Notes: a model not told the origin generated them from the letters alone. Shown: positions 1 through 11,560, counted from the stretch's first letter. The stretch: DNA of 29,270 nt from Carex sylvatica (GCA_964058845.1 CAXKVR010000788.1:1-29270), one strand, 5' to 3'. Numbers and translations are program-made.

Positions 1-1440
1 AAACAGTTTAATTCCTGAAAATAAAATATCAAACAAGTCCAAGAATTTCGCACCTGTTTACGACGAGCGTATCGCTAAATTACTGATCAGGCGTCTCGAA
101 ATATCCCGCGAATTCTTGCTCGATCGAGTCTACACCTATATTACATGTATACTTGGTTTAAATCCTGGTTTTACAGTCGAGATACTCACTCGAGATCCTT
201 GATGGCTTATACATCCCTATGCTTCGGTATCAATTCTTTCGATTTCTTCTTTCTTATTAACCAACTCTAAAACTCACACACTTTACATCTGGGTCCTCTA
301 ACCTATACGCGATTTCAATTAGGTTCATTTGTGGGTATACCAATTTACCACAATTCAATTTTCTGATTAATTAAATCTTAATTTGGTCGAAATTCTAATT
401 AATCGCTAGATGTCAAGGTTGAGGGAGAGGTTTATCGATTACACGTCTATTTGGTCGGGTTAGCCTAATAGATCGACCACATTTCTCCAATTTTTGGATT
501 TGGTACCGAGAATCCCCAAAATTGGCAAGAATCTCAAAATTGAGATGAAATCAAGAAAAGAATTGATAAATAACCAACAAGAAAGTTCAAAGGACTAGTC
601 TACAAGTAATTCAACACAAATCTCGGGTTTAAAATGAAAACCCGAGAAATCGAGAAAATTCGAGGTTTCGAGAGAGAAGAGGAGAGAAAGAAATATCGAA
701 TAAAATGGCTAGGAGAGATCTACAACCGATTTCTCGACGCTACCTTCGATTTCACGGGTTTTGGGGCACTTTGGAGGGAGAGAGAGCTCTCTCTCTCTTT
801 TCTTCTCTCTTGGGCGGAACACACAGGGCAGAGGGGAAAAGGGACGGAGGAGAAAGAGAGAAAGAAGGAAAAGAGAAAAAGCTGGATTTTTGGTTAAAAA
901 TCCCTCTGAGTGCGAACGCACTCGTTTTCAGTGTGGGTCGGTCACCCGCACTCAGCCCTTGTCAGAATTCAAACGGCTCAGAAACACAGCAAAATACTCT
1001 AGTGCAGACGCACTCATTTTAAGTGCGGGCCAGTCACCCGCACTCATCACTTAGACAGATTGTAGGATTTCAGAAAAACCACAGGAAATTCATGAGTGCG
1101 GACGCACTAAATTTCAGTGCGGACGCACTCAGTACTTAGTCAAATTTTTCATCAAAATGACAATGAATCAAGAAAGTCCGAGTCTAATGCGTCCGCATTT
1201 AAATTCAGTGTGGGTCAAGACACCCGCACTCAGGACTTGGTCAATTTTCAGAAAAAGAGCTGTGGTCAATGCGGATCATCCATCCGCACTCACCCCCAGT
1301 GCGGACGCACTGAGCCTATAAGGTTCCAGAAACTCGTATTTTCGACGCAGTTTCAATTCACACTTAATTTACTTATCTAGGGAAACCTTAATTAAGATTT
1401 AAACTTTTATATTATCAGCACGATTTTCGATTCTTGCTTT
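1..1440. repeat. Repeat-like DNA, possibly part of an LTR retrotransposon
   Basis: This stretch differs from the AT-rich DNA after it. It has frequent CpG-containing words, a purine-rich GA tract around 670-880 with a CT run near 785-800, and a palindrome cluster at 908-1314. Open frames of 60-105 codons overlap on both strands here but resemble no protein and are low in complexity. The texture fits the LTR or untranslated part of a Ty3-type retrotransposon. No LTR end, primer-binding site or coding domain is visible, and the left edge of the window cuts it, so the class is an inference. Confidence 0.35.
908..1314. repeat. Cluster of short GC-rich palindromes
   Basis: Two kinds of imperfect palindrome alternate. 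Type 1 is AGTGCGGACGCACT and variants, at about 908-923, 1001-1016, 1094-1108, 1116-1131 and 1299-1314, with a diverged form near 1186 and a longer version near 1268-1292. Type 2 has arms AGTGYGGG and CCCGCACT around a short loop, at about 931-952, 1021-1045 and 1206-1232. Each could form a small stem. Spacing is irregular, so this is not a simple tandem array. Confidence 0.7.
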
Positions 1441-2295
1441 TAACTCACTTGAAAATAAATTATAAAAATTACGTAACGTAACAAGTATGTTATGTATATG
1501 AATTAAGCTAAGTTTGCCAATCGGTTCAGAATGGCGTCGTCATTTGTCAACAAGATAAGGATCAGATGCATGGGAGATCAGATTGTTAAAATTGTGATTG
1601 TTTTGCTATTTTTTGAGCAAAGGATAGGAGGTGAAGTCACTAGATTATTCAATATTCATAATTTTTTTTTTTAAAATCTGTGATTTTTCATACATAAAAT
1701 ATTGTTATTTATTGTTAGAGATATATATTGAGGAGACATGCATCATGTTTGATAACAGAATTGATGAGCCTCCCTTTTCATCAGTTCGATCCCCTATAGG
1801 TTCATATATTTGAGTTTGGATCCGGACGTCCGATCAGAATCTGCATCAATATTAAAGGTCCTTATAAATTCTACTTCAAACCGAATTAGTTCAAATTTAA
1901 ACTCAAATTTTAAGTTACACTAGAGGATCCGGATCCTAACAACCATATCGATGAAGAATAATAAGATAGAATTGAGGAGTTTTTTCTAACACCATGTTTA
2001 ATTAAAATGAGCAAATAAAAAAAAAGGGGTAAAGAATTGGAGGGGAGGAAAATGAATTTCGGATGATATTATTTTTTAACTTTTTTTTGCTTGATTTGTC
2101 TTGTTTTTTTACGCTCTAATTTGTAGAACAGAATATAAATTTAGAAGATTAAGGAAGTGAAAATAAAAAATAAAAAAATAACATCAATCGATCCAACTTA
2201 TCTTCTTGTGTTACAATCAAACAAGAATAAAAAAAAAAAAATCCTTCTCTTTTTTCTCTCTCCATTTTTCATCCAAACAAAATGTAAAGATAAGT
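1441..2295. other. AT-rich intergenic DNA, no gene seen
   Basis: No convincing coding sequence. A short inverted motif built on GGATCCGG occurs near 1817 and 1926. Between about 1990 and 2285 the ends (ACACCATGTTTAATTAAAATG on the left, the complement of CATCCAAACAAAATG on the right) faintly resemble Tourist-type MITE termini, but target duplications could not be matched. Confidence 0.4.
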
Positions 2296-2657
2296 TAGGA
2301 TGAAAACGAATCGGATATATGGATCAGTTAGCGGTGGAACCATATCTATATCTGTTTTTATTTTTGAAACATAGATACAAATCGGATACTATACGAATAT
2401 TTATACGGATTAAATAAGCAAATACAAATACATATAATTATATGTATCCGTATTCGCACAAACATATATTCAAAAAATAAAAATAATACATATAAAAATA
2501 ATTGTTCGTATTTGTATCCGTACTCGTTTTTTAAAACTGAAACCAAATCCGTATTTACATAAATATTTTGTATCCGTATTTGAATATTTGAATCCGTAAA
2601 AAATCGAATTACAACTCCACATACAGGCGAATAATATCTGACTCGTTTTGATCTCTA
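2296..2657. mobile_element. Hairpin MITE, hAT-like ends
   Basis: The left end, TAGGATGAAAACGAATCGG, pairs with the complement of the right end, TAGAGATCAAAACGAGTCAG. The interior is rich in inverted copies of GTATCCGTATT-like words, so most of the 362 bp can fold. There is no coding capacity. TAG starts and this composition suit a non-autonomous hAT element. No clean 8-bp target duplication was found, so the family call is tentative. Confidence 0.5.
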
Positions 2658-3699
2658 GGTGAGTAGCAAGCTTAGATAAACTAGTAATACCAGGAAGGAG
2701 TTACATTGCAAGATGTGTTCTATAGAATGGTCATAGTGTTGAAAAATGACGAGGCATATTTGTGGTGGTATCATTAATTTGCAAAATGTATGAGTTATGT
2801 TAGGTCATTCAATTTTTAATGCATTTAATTGCAAAGTGCCCTATTTCCTAAAAAAAAGAATATTCGTTAGACTTGAAAATATTGTAATATGAACTAGTTT
2901 TAAAATAATAATACGATTTTTAAACTATTGCTTTTGACTGTCTATAGCAATTATATATAAGAAAACGTCTTTTTCAGATGACATTTGACCTTAGTTTTTA
3001 TTTTTTTTTGGCAATATCCTCTTACCGTTTTTAGACGGCAATAATTTTAAATTCTCTTCATCACTGGCAAGGTATATGCTTATTTTGGCATCATGCTCAT
3101 GTCTTTGAACACGCCTTTTTTTGTTTCGCAATTTTTGTTTATAATAACGAAACGGCTCAATGCATCTAGAAAATAATGTAGCTGGCCTTAAGGCCAGTGG
3201 CCCAAAAATTTAAAGAACTTTGAAAAAACTTTATCAAACTTTATAAATAAATAATAAAAAAAATTATATGCTACTGGAGCATTCTTAAAAAAAAATTAAA
3301 ACAGTTGCAGCACATGTATGTTTGATTAGAGAATCGACAGGGCTGCAGCACGTCTTGCCACAGGGAATCAAAGGTTTTTATCATGTGTCAAGAAATAAAA
3401 AATTGTCAATTGCCAATTTTAAAAAATTGACAACAATACTTTACAGTGTGTCCTGCTTACTACTTTCTGATTTCTGAGTATATAAATTTATAAATATAGG
3501 CGTTTAGACAGTTAAAAAAAAAAAAAAAAAACTGACTGAACACATGCGTCCTGTTTATTTTGATACTTAATATTTTTTTGTAATATTTGCAATTGTCTGA
3601 ATATATATGTTCAATTAAAATATCAAATATTTACGTTAAGCAAGTAGGCATAATACTATTAAAAATTTCAAAACAAAACATTATTATTAAATTTCTTAA
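2658..3699. other. AT-rich intergenic DNA, no gene seen
   Basis: No open frame with recognisable protein similarity. It contains homopolymer runs, including about 18 A near 3515-3532, and a small hairpin built on TTGTCAATT near 3401-3433. Confidence 0.6.
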
Positions 3700-3910
3700 A
3701 AACCGGACAAAAAAAAAATCTCTTCATTTTCAAAGTCCAAACAATCAATCTGATCATTCAACATGATCTCTATATAAAAATATACTTATGCATCAAATTT
3801 TATATTTTTAAGAAAAACATACTTTTCTTTTATATAGATAAAAAATTACTTGAACGGTCCATATTGATTATTTGAACTCTGAAAAAAAAATATTAATCCT
3901 TAGTGCGAAT
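3700..3910. mobile_element. Hairpin MITE, diverged sibling of the one in the UGGT intron
   Basis: The left part (TTTTCAAAGTCCAAACAATC, then TTCAACATGATCTCTATAT) closely matches the right arm, reverse-complemented, of the element at 27577-27928. The right part is a degraded inverted copy of the left. Ends are eroded and borders approximate. Confidence 0.6.
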
Positions 3911-3971
3911 TAATACTGAATTTTTTATTTTTACCATCTTAAAAAAAGTTAAACTAAATAACAACAATTTG

Positions 3972-4189
3972 GTCAGAATTTCATTTTTGACAAGGCTGCA
4001 ACGTGAAATTGCAGACAAAAATTGAGTGCAACTTCACATTGAAGACACATTTTATGGTTCAATCCAATGATTTCTTAATCAATTAGCACTGAAAACCAAA
4101 TTTTTGAGAAAATAAAATAAAATATCCTGAAAGTGAAGTTGCGAATACCCAATTGTACGTTGTGTTCGTGTCAAAAATAAAATTCTGAC
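3972..4189. mobile_element. Small MITE with GTCAGAATTT inverted ends
   Basis: The left end is GTCAGAATTTCATTTTTGAC; the complement of the right end is GTCAGAATTTTATTTTTGAC, 19 of 20 positions identical. The inverted similarity continues inward with GCAACGTGAAATT-like words. The element is 218 bp and non-coding. Flanks are similar (ACAATTTG left, AATTATTTG right) but do not give an exact target duplication, so no superfamily is assigned. Confidence 0.6.
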
Positions 4190-5452
4190 AATTATTTGAT
4201 TAATTTTTTTAATGATATAAACAAAATATTGGTTAATATGCCTTGTATGTACTGCATAATGCTATAGCTTCACTCTGTTCATGTGAGAGGAAAAAAAATT
4301 CAGTTAAAAAATTTTATTTTAACCGAATTTTTTTTTCCACATAAATAACAATTTCTGTGCCTATGTCCATTTTCAATTAAAGACCGAACAGGCCCTAAAA
4401 AAATCTCTTCGTTTCCTTGTATAGTTGTATGTGTACGTGGCGTGTGCGTTGATTCCAAAAGTACATAAAAGGACATGCCAAAATCTCTTTATTATTGGAA
4501 TGGTGGGTGTGTCATTTTCAATTTCCACTTGCACACGGGAAAGTGGAATCCGATTTTTTTTCGTGAGCACTAAATAGTGGATTTGAAGTTGTGAATCTCT
4601 CTCAATCTTTTTAGTTTCTAAGCTTACTTTTCAACTTTTTGAACTCAATCTGCAACAAGAATCTCCGTACACATTTTCTGATTTTGACACTAATAGCTTG
4701 CTAAAGAGGCAACAATACCATGAAATAGACATTATCTTTCAGTATACTTTTATAACTAGAACGGAATCAAACTTTCAAGCTATGATGTTAAATATTAAAT
4801 ACACATTTAAATTTTATATAAATTTTTATGTTAAGAATGAGAATTAATTTTATACTATTTATAATATTTTACATTAAATTATATATAAATACAATTTTTT
4901 CTAAAAAAATAAAGCTCAATTAATAATAAAATATCACTCTACAAACAAATTTTTTTACAAATTTTATAAATTTTGTATGTAAACGCATCAATACATCACT
5001 CGTAAATAAATCGGTTTGATCAGTACGATAGATTTTGAAAATTAGTGAAACTTAAACTGAAATATCACCGACGATACGATAGCCTCCATATCATACATGC
5101 GGATGCGGATAGGATTTTACACATTTCTTGTGGAAAAAAAAAATGACCAAGCTTAGAATTTTTGGAGTTCTGAAATAGCACATAGGAACCAATAATTCTA
5201 TAACAACAATTGACCATTGGGATATAAAAAATGTCCCGTTAGTCTTCAAAGGCTAATGAATTTCCAGCATTGACAATGAAAGCTACATGTTATTTCTTTA
5301 TGTAAAATTCTTTTTTGAAGTGTTTTCTTTCTGTCGGTTTATTCTCTTCCAACCGTTGTCAGTTGACCTTTGAAACATAATCAAGAAAAGGAAGCAATCA
5401 AAAAACAAAACAAAAACGGAGGAAGAACAAGTCCTCTCTGTATACCTCTCGA
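4190..5452. other. Intergenic DNA upstream of the NLR gene
   Basis: AT-rich with no convincing gene. About 4900-5090 carries words shared with the hairpin MITEs at 13630-13935 and 23936-24328, such as AAACCGATTTATTTAC and GATGCGTTTACATACAAAAT in the reverse complement, so it is probably a diverged member of that family. The last ~350 bp must hold the NLR promoter and 5' leader. No element in it could be named with confidence. Confidence 0.45.
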
Positions 5453-8400
5453 ATGGCAATGGTACCGTATGCGCATATTGCAAATACCATAATTTCACTT
5501 GATGATCTGATAAACAGCAAAATAACCAAGGTTTTAGGGATTACAAATGAGGCACAAAAGTTACTTAATAGGCTAGAGAAGGTTTTGGATGTGTTAGAAG
5601 ATGCCGAGAGGAAGAAAATAAGAGATGGAGATGTCAAGCGATGGCTTGTGGAGTTGCGAGAGGTGGTGTTCGAGTCAGAAAAGGTTATTGATTATTGTAG
5701 AATTGAAGCTCACAATACCAGAAAAAAGGAAAAACAAACACAGCAACAGGTATACAGTCTTTTTTTTTTTTGAAACCTTGACAGTGCCATGTATAATTTT
5801 CATTAAATAAAAATAAAATTACAATCATCATCTCACATCTACTACAACATCATCCACATAAAAAACAACACAACAAAATCTAAACAACACATCAAAGGTA
5901 AACATAGTCATGAGAAAGCATATCATGATGTATTTTACCAGAAATTTAACAAGGCAATACTGGGTTGATCTTCTTTTTTCTCTATTATCGGTAGATGTTC
6001 TGTCATATTTGCGAGATAAAATCATGAGTTCAGAGTAAATGAACCCTAGTTTACCTCTTTCTATCAGCATGCTAACATATGTACCGGAAGTGTAATTTTA
6101 TGGTTTGTGCCGACTAAAAAAATCCCTGACAAATTACACCAAAAATTGGCATGAAAGGTCCACATGAAAGAGAAAGCACATTCTGGTATGATATCTCAAG
6201 AGGCATAATTTGGTAATCTGATAGATTTTCTAAGCTAAACATTGTCTTCTGTGCTAAAATATATCAATTTACCGTATCAAGAAAAAAGAAAGCATCTATA
6301 TGCTTTCTTTCTATTTTTAATTATCAAATCTCAATATTTTTTCATTAAAATATTTGTCTTATGTGTTTCTGTTTATTTTGGTGTAGGTAGCTGCCTGTCC
6401 CAGGTTACTGGCATCTTGCTTTAGCAAATCTGGCCTCCGAGAAATGATTTCAAAAAGCATAAGAGCTCTAAATATAAAAATGAAGGCTATACTAAAAGAG
6501 GAACCTCAACTAAATCTTAAACAAGTTATCATTGGCAACACGTCTACAGCTGCCCCAACTCAAAATTCATCTCAATCTCTCCCTTCCAATACTTGCATTG
6601 GTGCAACCATAGAAACTGACAACGATTACCTGGTAAATATTTTGACCAATGAAGAAACAAATAAAGAAGCAGAGGGGTCTCACCATCTCATAGCAATAGT
6701 TGGTGTTGGTGGGATTGGCAAAACAACTCTTGCGAGAAAAATATTTAATGATAAACGAATAAGGGGTAGTTTCGACATAAGAATATGGATTTCTCAATCT
6801 TCGAGCTTGAAAGACTCCGCCTTACTGGCAAAGATAATTGATGCTGCTGGTGGTAATCCTGGCAAATCAACGACCCGTGCTCGTCTCGAGCCTAAGTTAG
6901 CCACAACAGTCGCTAGAAAGAGATTTTTAGTTGTACTTGATGATGTTTCGGACGGTAGTATTTGGGAGAATTTGTTAAAGGCTCCCTTACAAGCCGGTGC
7001 AAGAGGTAGTAGAATTTTGGTTACAACTAGAGAAGAAAATGTTGCGATGCAAATGGGGGCTAGTTATGTCCATGATGTGAAGAGATTAAGCCCCGAAGAA
7101 GGTTGGTTGCTGCTTCTTGAAACTTCATCTCTAGAGGAAGAGGATGAAAGTGACGTTCTAATTGAAATTGGTTTAAACATATCTGAGAAGTGCAATGGCC
7201 TTCCATTAGCAATAAAAATTGTTGGTGGTATTTTAAAGAGGAAGGAACCGACTATAAAGGAATGGCAAGCTATTTCTGAAAGTCAAACTTGGTCAATGGA
7301 AGGTCTCCTTGATGGGATACCACGCGTGCTTTATCTAGGCTATGATGATTTGCCGTTGAATTTGAAGCAATGCTTTCTATATTACTCCCTATTTCCAAAA
7401 AACTTCTGTATTGACTGGCGTGATCTAATAAAAAAATGGGTCTCAGAGGGATTTGTGGTGAAGAGAGATGGTGCAACACTCGAAGAGATAGGAGAAGAGT
7501 ACTACAAGGAACTGGTACAGAGGTACCTCATATACCCCGAAAAAGAATGTGATGATGATACTGAAAGATGCAAAATGCATGATTGCCTAGTAAATATGGC
7601 AAGATTACTCTCTCCAGAGGAGATATCGGTTGATGAAATCAACAAACTCGGCGAAGTTACATTTCGACCCTGCCATGTTTCGCTTGTAAGTGAAGGAATG
7701 AAGATAATTCCTGAAGAAATCAAAACCAAAGAGAAATTAAGAACACTCCTCCTCTCAAAGAACCCACTTAAAGATGATGGATTGAGAGATTTGTTTACCC
7801 GACTTAAACTGTTAAGGGTGCTCGATATCAGCGAAACATCAATTGAGGTGATCCCTGATACGTTGCGAAATTTATTACACTTGAGGTACCTAAATCTCTC
7901 ACTAACAAAGATAAAGGAACTCCCCGAATCAATCGGATACCTCCCTTTTCTTCAATTTTTGCTTCTTCAAGAATGCAAAAGGCTTCATTCTCTCCCAAAA
8001 GGGATTGAGAACCTCAAAAGCCTCAGAAACTTTGATCTTACCGGAACCACAATAAATCAATTTCTCTTTAGAATAGGCAAATTAGTGAACCTCCGTTCAT
8101 TGGATTTTATTGCAAACACTAAACTGGAGAAAGAGAATAAGGCCTGGTCATTGGGAGAACTAAAGAACCTTAACAAACTTAGAAGTCTTTGTATACTACA
8201 AATAGACAAAACCAGAGATCTAGATGAGGCAAAAGAAGCATTACTCGGTACCAAACCTTGCCTCAAGGAACTCGAGTTAAGTTGTAACAATGAGGCTACC
8301 CCATTGGAGAATCCTATAACAATCGAAAAAATTAATAGTATATTTGATGAGTTGTGCCCCCCACCTTGCCTTGAAACCCTAAAAATCATCAATTATTTTG

Positions 8401-10340
8401 GTACCAAATATCCTTCTTGGCTATCCATTGATTCACTCTCAAATCTCCAACAACTTGAATTGATTAATTGCCAGTTCTGCCAAACCTTACCCCCACTTGG
8501 CGATCTACCGAAATTGGTTTTTCTATATATAGCCAATGCTTCCGATTTAAGAGATATCGGACCTGATATTACGGGCACTGGCCAAGAAAATGCATTTCCA
8601 AAATTGGAAAAGCTGCACATTCAAAGCTTGAATAATTTGGAGTCATGGACTGGATTAGAAAGATCTGATATGATGCCTTGCTTGAAAGCATTTCAATTAG
8701 AGAGCTGCCCAGAGATAAGATTTCTACCTCCATGCATCAAGCACTCAAAGTCTCTCAAAGAGCTTAGGATAATAGATTGCAAGAGCCTCAAATTAATAAA
8801 AAACCTTACAGGAATCAAAGAATTGAGTGTTTGGAATACACCAAATTTGAGGAAGATCTCAAATCTCACCTCACTTGAGGATTTGAGCATTAGCTATTGC
8901 CCCAATCTAGAAATAATTAAAAATGTCAATTTGTTGAAATCTGTACAGATATTTGACTATGATTTAGAAGCAATTCCAAGATGGTTAAAAACTCATGATG
9001 TTCAAATTCAGTCTTTAGATTTGGCTGGTACAGAACAAATGCTTCAAAGGTGCCTCATTAATGGTCCAGATTGGGACATAATTCGAGACATCACACGTGT
9101 GTATGGCCACTCAAATACTTGTACCTATTTCTTGTACAACAGAAATCCTTTCAATTTGGAAACAAATCTAAGTGTACCAGTACCAGTACCGCAACATGAG
9201 GAGAACTCTTCTACTACAGAGACTGTTGTCATTGAGACAATACTTGAAGAAACTGAGGAAATCTTCTCTGAAGAGGAGAGTCCGATAATTGATGAAATTG
9301 TTACTGTAGCTATAAATACTAGAAGCAAGGAGCCTTCTGCTTCTATCTCAATAAACCAAAGTTATCCTCCTACAACTACATATACAGATAACATTCCAGT
9401 TAACATGTCAGAGACTATATTTGGCCTTTCTAATTCTGATAATGACGCCATTGGTACAAGCACTGGTAGTTTGGTGAGAAGAAGGCGCAGGAAAAATAAT
9501 GTTACAGAAGTTGCATCACTTGATGCTGAGAAAAATGCTCATACTGGAAATCCGATGCCCTCAAATTTGGTTTTCAACTTTGAATTTGGCATGCCAAATA
9601 ATGAATCTGCTACTAAAGAAAAGAATGCAGGTCAAAATGATATTGATTCCTTATCCTCGGATTTCAATTCTCTTGGAAATAGTAATATGTTAATCTCAAA
9701 AACAGAAACCTTAGGTCGTCAAAGCACGGAACAATATCCAACTGAGAAATCAAGAGGTTCCTTTACTTCCAGTTTATTATATAGTGATCCAAATGTTTCT
9801 ACTAATGAAGAAAAGTTAATTGAAAGCACCTTTACATTAAACTCGAGAATAGAAACACTGAGTCGCCAAAACTCAGAAAATCAGTCAAGTGAAGATACCA
9901 GTTTAAGCTCGAATTTCAGTACCGACCTTGAATCCGAGCTCATACAAACTCAGAGAATGCATAATTTCGACTCAATTTTGAAACCAGTTAGCCATGAAGG
10001 CATAGTTGAAGAGGCCAACTATTTAAATTTGAATTTTAGTACCGACCTTGAAGCGAAGCTCGTACAAACTCAGAGAATGTGTAATTTCAACTCGATTTTG
10101 AAACCAGTTAGACATGAAGGCATATTTGAAGAAGCAAACTATTTTGTTAAACCAATAAAAAAGGCATCATCCCCTGCAGTTGCATTTGCGGGCAGCTCAA
10201 CTTCAGAAATTGTATCTACTTGCAAATCTGAAGTTAATGATAAGTCATCCATTAAGGAGAGGCTCAAAGATTATTTGATTGTGATTCTTATGGCTGTGTT
10301 AGTAATGCAATTATTTCTCATCATTTGGCTGGTATTGTAA
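5453..10340 (+). CDS. CC-NB-LRR immune receptor (NLR) with a long C-terminal tail and predicted tail anchor
   Basis: Two exons, 5453-5749 and 6387-10340, joined in phase 0 (CAG|GTATAC donor, GTGTAG acceptor), give 1416 aa. Residues 1-~150 are an Rx-type coiled-coil domain with a VLEDAERK stretch and EKVIDY in place of the EDVID motif. NB-ARC motifs follow: P-loop GVGGIGKTT (205-213), Walker B LVVLDD ending at 285, RNBS-B GSRILVTTR (from 306), GLPL (370-373), RNBS-D QCFLYYSLFP (from about 427) and an intact MHD (496-498). Leucine-rich repeats run from about 548 to 960. Such receptors detect pathogen effectors and switch on ATP binding. From about 1026 a 390-aa Ser/Glu-rich tail follows, with a basic cluster RRRRRK (1130-1135), a duplicated 40-aa unit and a final ~23 hydrophobic residues ending at the stop codon. 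The frame is intact. No known R gene is recognised. Confidence 0.93.
5750..6386 (+). other. NLR intron 1
   Basis: A 637-bp AT-rich phase-0 intron interrupts the coiled-coil coding region just after the EDVID-like motif. Splicing is supported because exon 2, read upstream of the methionine codon at 6444, continues with ACPRLLASCFSKSGLREM, which matches CC-domain sequence normally preceding the NB-ARC linker in such receptors. I see no gene inside it. Confidence 0.85.
9912..10144 (+). repeat. 120-bp in-frame tandem duplication in the NLR tail
   Basis: Two copies of a 40-codon unit lie head to tail, starting at 9912 and 10032. Both begin NFSTDLE and share QTQRM, NF.SILKPV and HEGI.EEANY. The second copy loses similarity around 10144. 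The offset is exactly 120 bp, so the frame is kept. The duplication lies in the predicted disordered tail and not in the LRR domain. Confidence 0.93.
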
Positions 10341-10744
10341 ATTATGAATGAAATTAAGACAAACCAAAGTTAAGTATGCTTATTCGAACTGAATACCTTT
10401 TAAGGTAGTTTATCTGTTGGTATTTCTGAGTTTGTTATATAATTTGTTGATTGGGTTAAATTTCAACGAAATGCCATTTGTATAAGAAATAGTTAATATG
10501 CAGGAGTGCTACGGTTTCTTGCAAAGCACCAAACCTCTACTGCTCCAGCCCTAATCTTGAACTTTTTTAGATTCAAAAGGGCAATTCAGACCATTTAATG
10601 TGATCTAAAATCAAAATATCATCAAAAATTGAGTTATTTTATTTTATTTAATTCTCTTTTGTAGGGAGAAAATCAGTTGCTACTAGATGGTCCTTTTCTT
10701 ATCCAAAAGAATAGTAAATAGAAACTATATTGACGTTTAGATCA
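10341..10744. other. NLR 3' flank with a possible MITE end
   Basis: This is the 3' UTR and downstream DNA of the NLR gene. At 10502-10531 the sequence AGGAGTGCTACG...TGCAAAGCACCAA resembles, in inverted orientation, 10814-10847 (TTGGTGCTTTGCA...CACTTCCT). The pair may be the terminal inverted repeats of an element of about 345 bp. No exact target duplication was found. Confidence 0.4.
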
Positions 10745-11478
10745 TCGTAAACAGCTCGGATCATCTGTTTGAATCTCAAGAACTGAGATTTGGTATCAAA
10801 TTACAAGAAACTTGGTGCTTTGCAAAGGACCTGACAACACTTCCTAATAATAAATCCATATATAGTGTTCCCTGCGCTTGGCTTCAAGTTATTGATTTTT
10901 CTTTATTTGGTAATTTACAAGTATTGTACTGCTAAGTACCAATACCATAACGGTCCAGAATTCCAAATAAACACCGGGCAGTAACCGTAGCCCCGTAGAC
11001 CGTTTTTTCAACTTATGTACGGTGTGTGCGTGGTTTTTCAGTAACATTAACATACATATTGAATAGGTCAAAGGAGATCAATCGTTCTTACGACTCATCT
11101 ACTGAGAGAAGGAGAAAATCCCAAACTATATAACTCTTATAGAAGCAAACGATTAAGCACCTCATGAGCACGGTAGGAGGAGATACAGATTCTTATAAAC
11201 TAAGGTACCTCATTTTTTAGTTCGAATCCGGTCCGTTCCTTATATACTAGCACGAATCTTAAAGTAACCCGTGCTTCTTGAGCCGAATTGGTACGGATTC
11301 TAATCGGACTGTCCGGATTGAAACTCCATATTTTTCTTTTTCTTTTTTTGCTGAAAGTGGGGCCACCGGCCCCAATGACCGACAGTCAGAGAGAGAAAGA
11401 TTTCGAATTCAGATCGAGGCGACACCCAAAAGTAAAATCAAATGGGGCGAGTCAGCCCGGCCCATTAACAGCCTCAAA
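10745..11478 (+). repeat. Segmental duplication, copy 1 (uninterrupted)
   Basis: This block matches, in the same order and orientation, DNA now scattered at about 13500-13625, 13936-14210, 16031-16072, 23043-23225 and 24745-24890. Shared landmarks: CTCGGATCATCTGTTT, TTGGTGCTTTGCAAAG, TTCAAGTTATTGATTT or its variant, GGTGTGTGCGTGGTTTTT, GGTAGGAGGAGATAC, GGTACCTCATTTTTT and GCTGAAAGTGGGGCCACC. Because copy 1 lacks the insertions of copy 2, it preserves the empty sites: CTCTTATAGAAG near 11141-11152 for the Harbinger element and GTAGGAGG at 11173-11180 for the two hAT elements. Confidence 0.9.
11340..11478 (+). promoter_or_regulatory. Orphan copy of the PIP-box gene's upstream promoter region
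   Basis: The stretch from GCTGAAAGTGGGGCCACC through CAGTCAGAGAGAGA to GGCCCATTAACAGCCTC matches 24770-24876, directly upstream of the PIP-box gene. One site II-type motif, GGCCCATT (11459-11466), is kept. The second is degraded and similarity stops before the E2F-type site, the leader and the coding region. Whether it still drives transcription is unknown; if so, rightward transcripts would run towards the chitinase hairpin about 0.5 kb away. Confidence 0.6.
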
Positions 11479-11494
11479 CGGGGATATAAACACT

Positions 11495-11560
11495 TGTGAT
11501 TTAATACTGTGCTTTATGGAGTGATATATGATTGTAATGCTTTTATTGTGTTTTATTAAG
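11495..11560. repeat. Short direct repeat E, copy 1
   Basis: GTGATTTAATACTGTGCTTTATGGAGTGATATATG and the following TGCTTTTATTGTGTTTTATTAAGAA match 13425-13496 with few differences. Copy 1 follows duplicated segment copy 1, whereas copy 2 of E precedes segment copy 2, so a single tandem duplication does not explain the arrangement. Confidence 0.85.

Noticed and set aside
634..1380. Several overlapping open frames of 70-105 codons on both strands
   Set aside because: They are low-complexity products of a GA/CT-rich tract and the palindrome cluster, have no recognisable domain and overlap each other on both strands.
5828..6070. An 80-codon minus-strand frame in the NLR intron
   Set aside because: It has no recognisable domain and lies in AT-rich intron sequence.
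8057..8392. A 111-codon minus-strand frame
   Set aside because: It is antisense to the NLR leucine-rich repeat coding region; regular LRR codon patterns often create such shadows.
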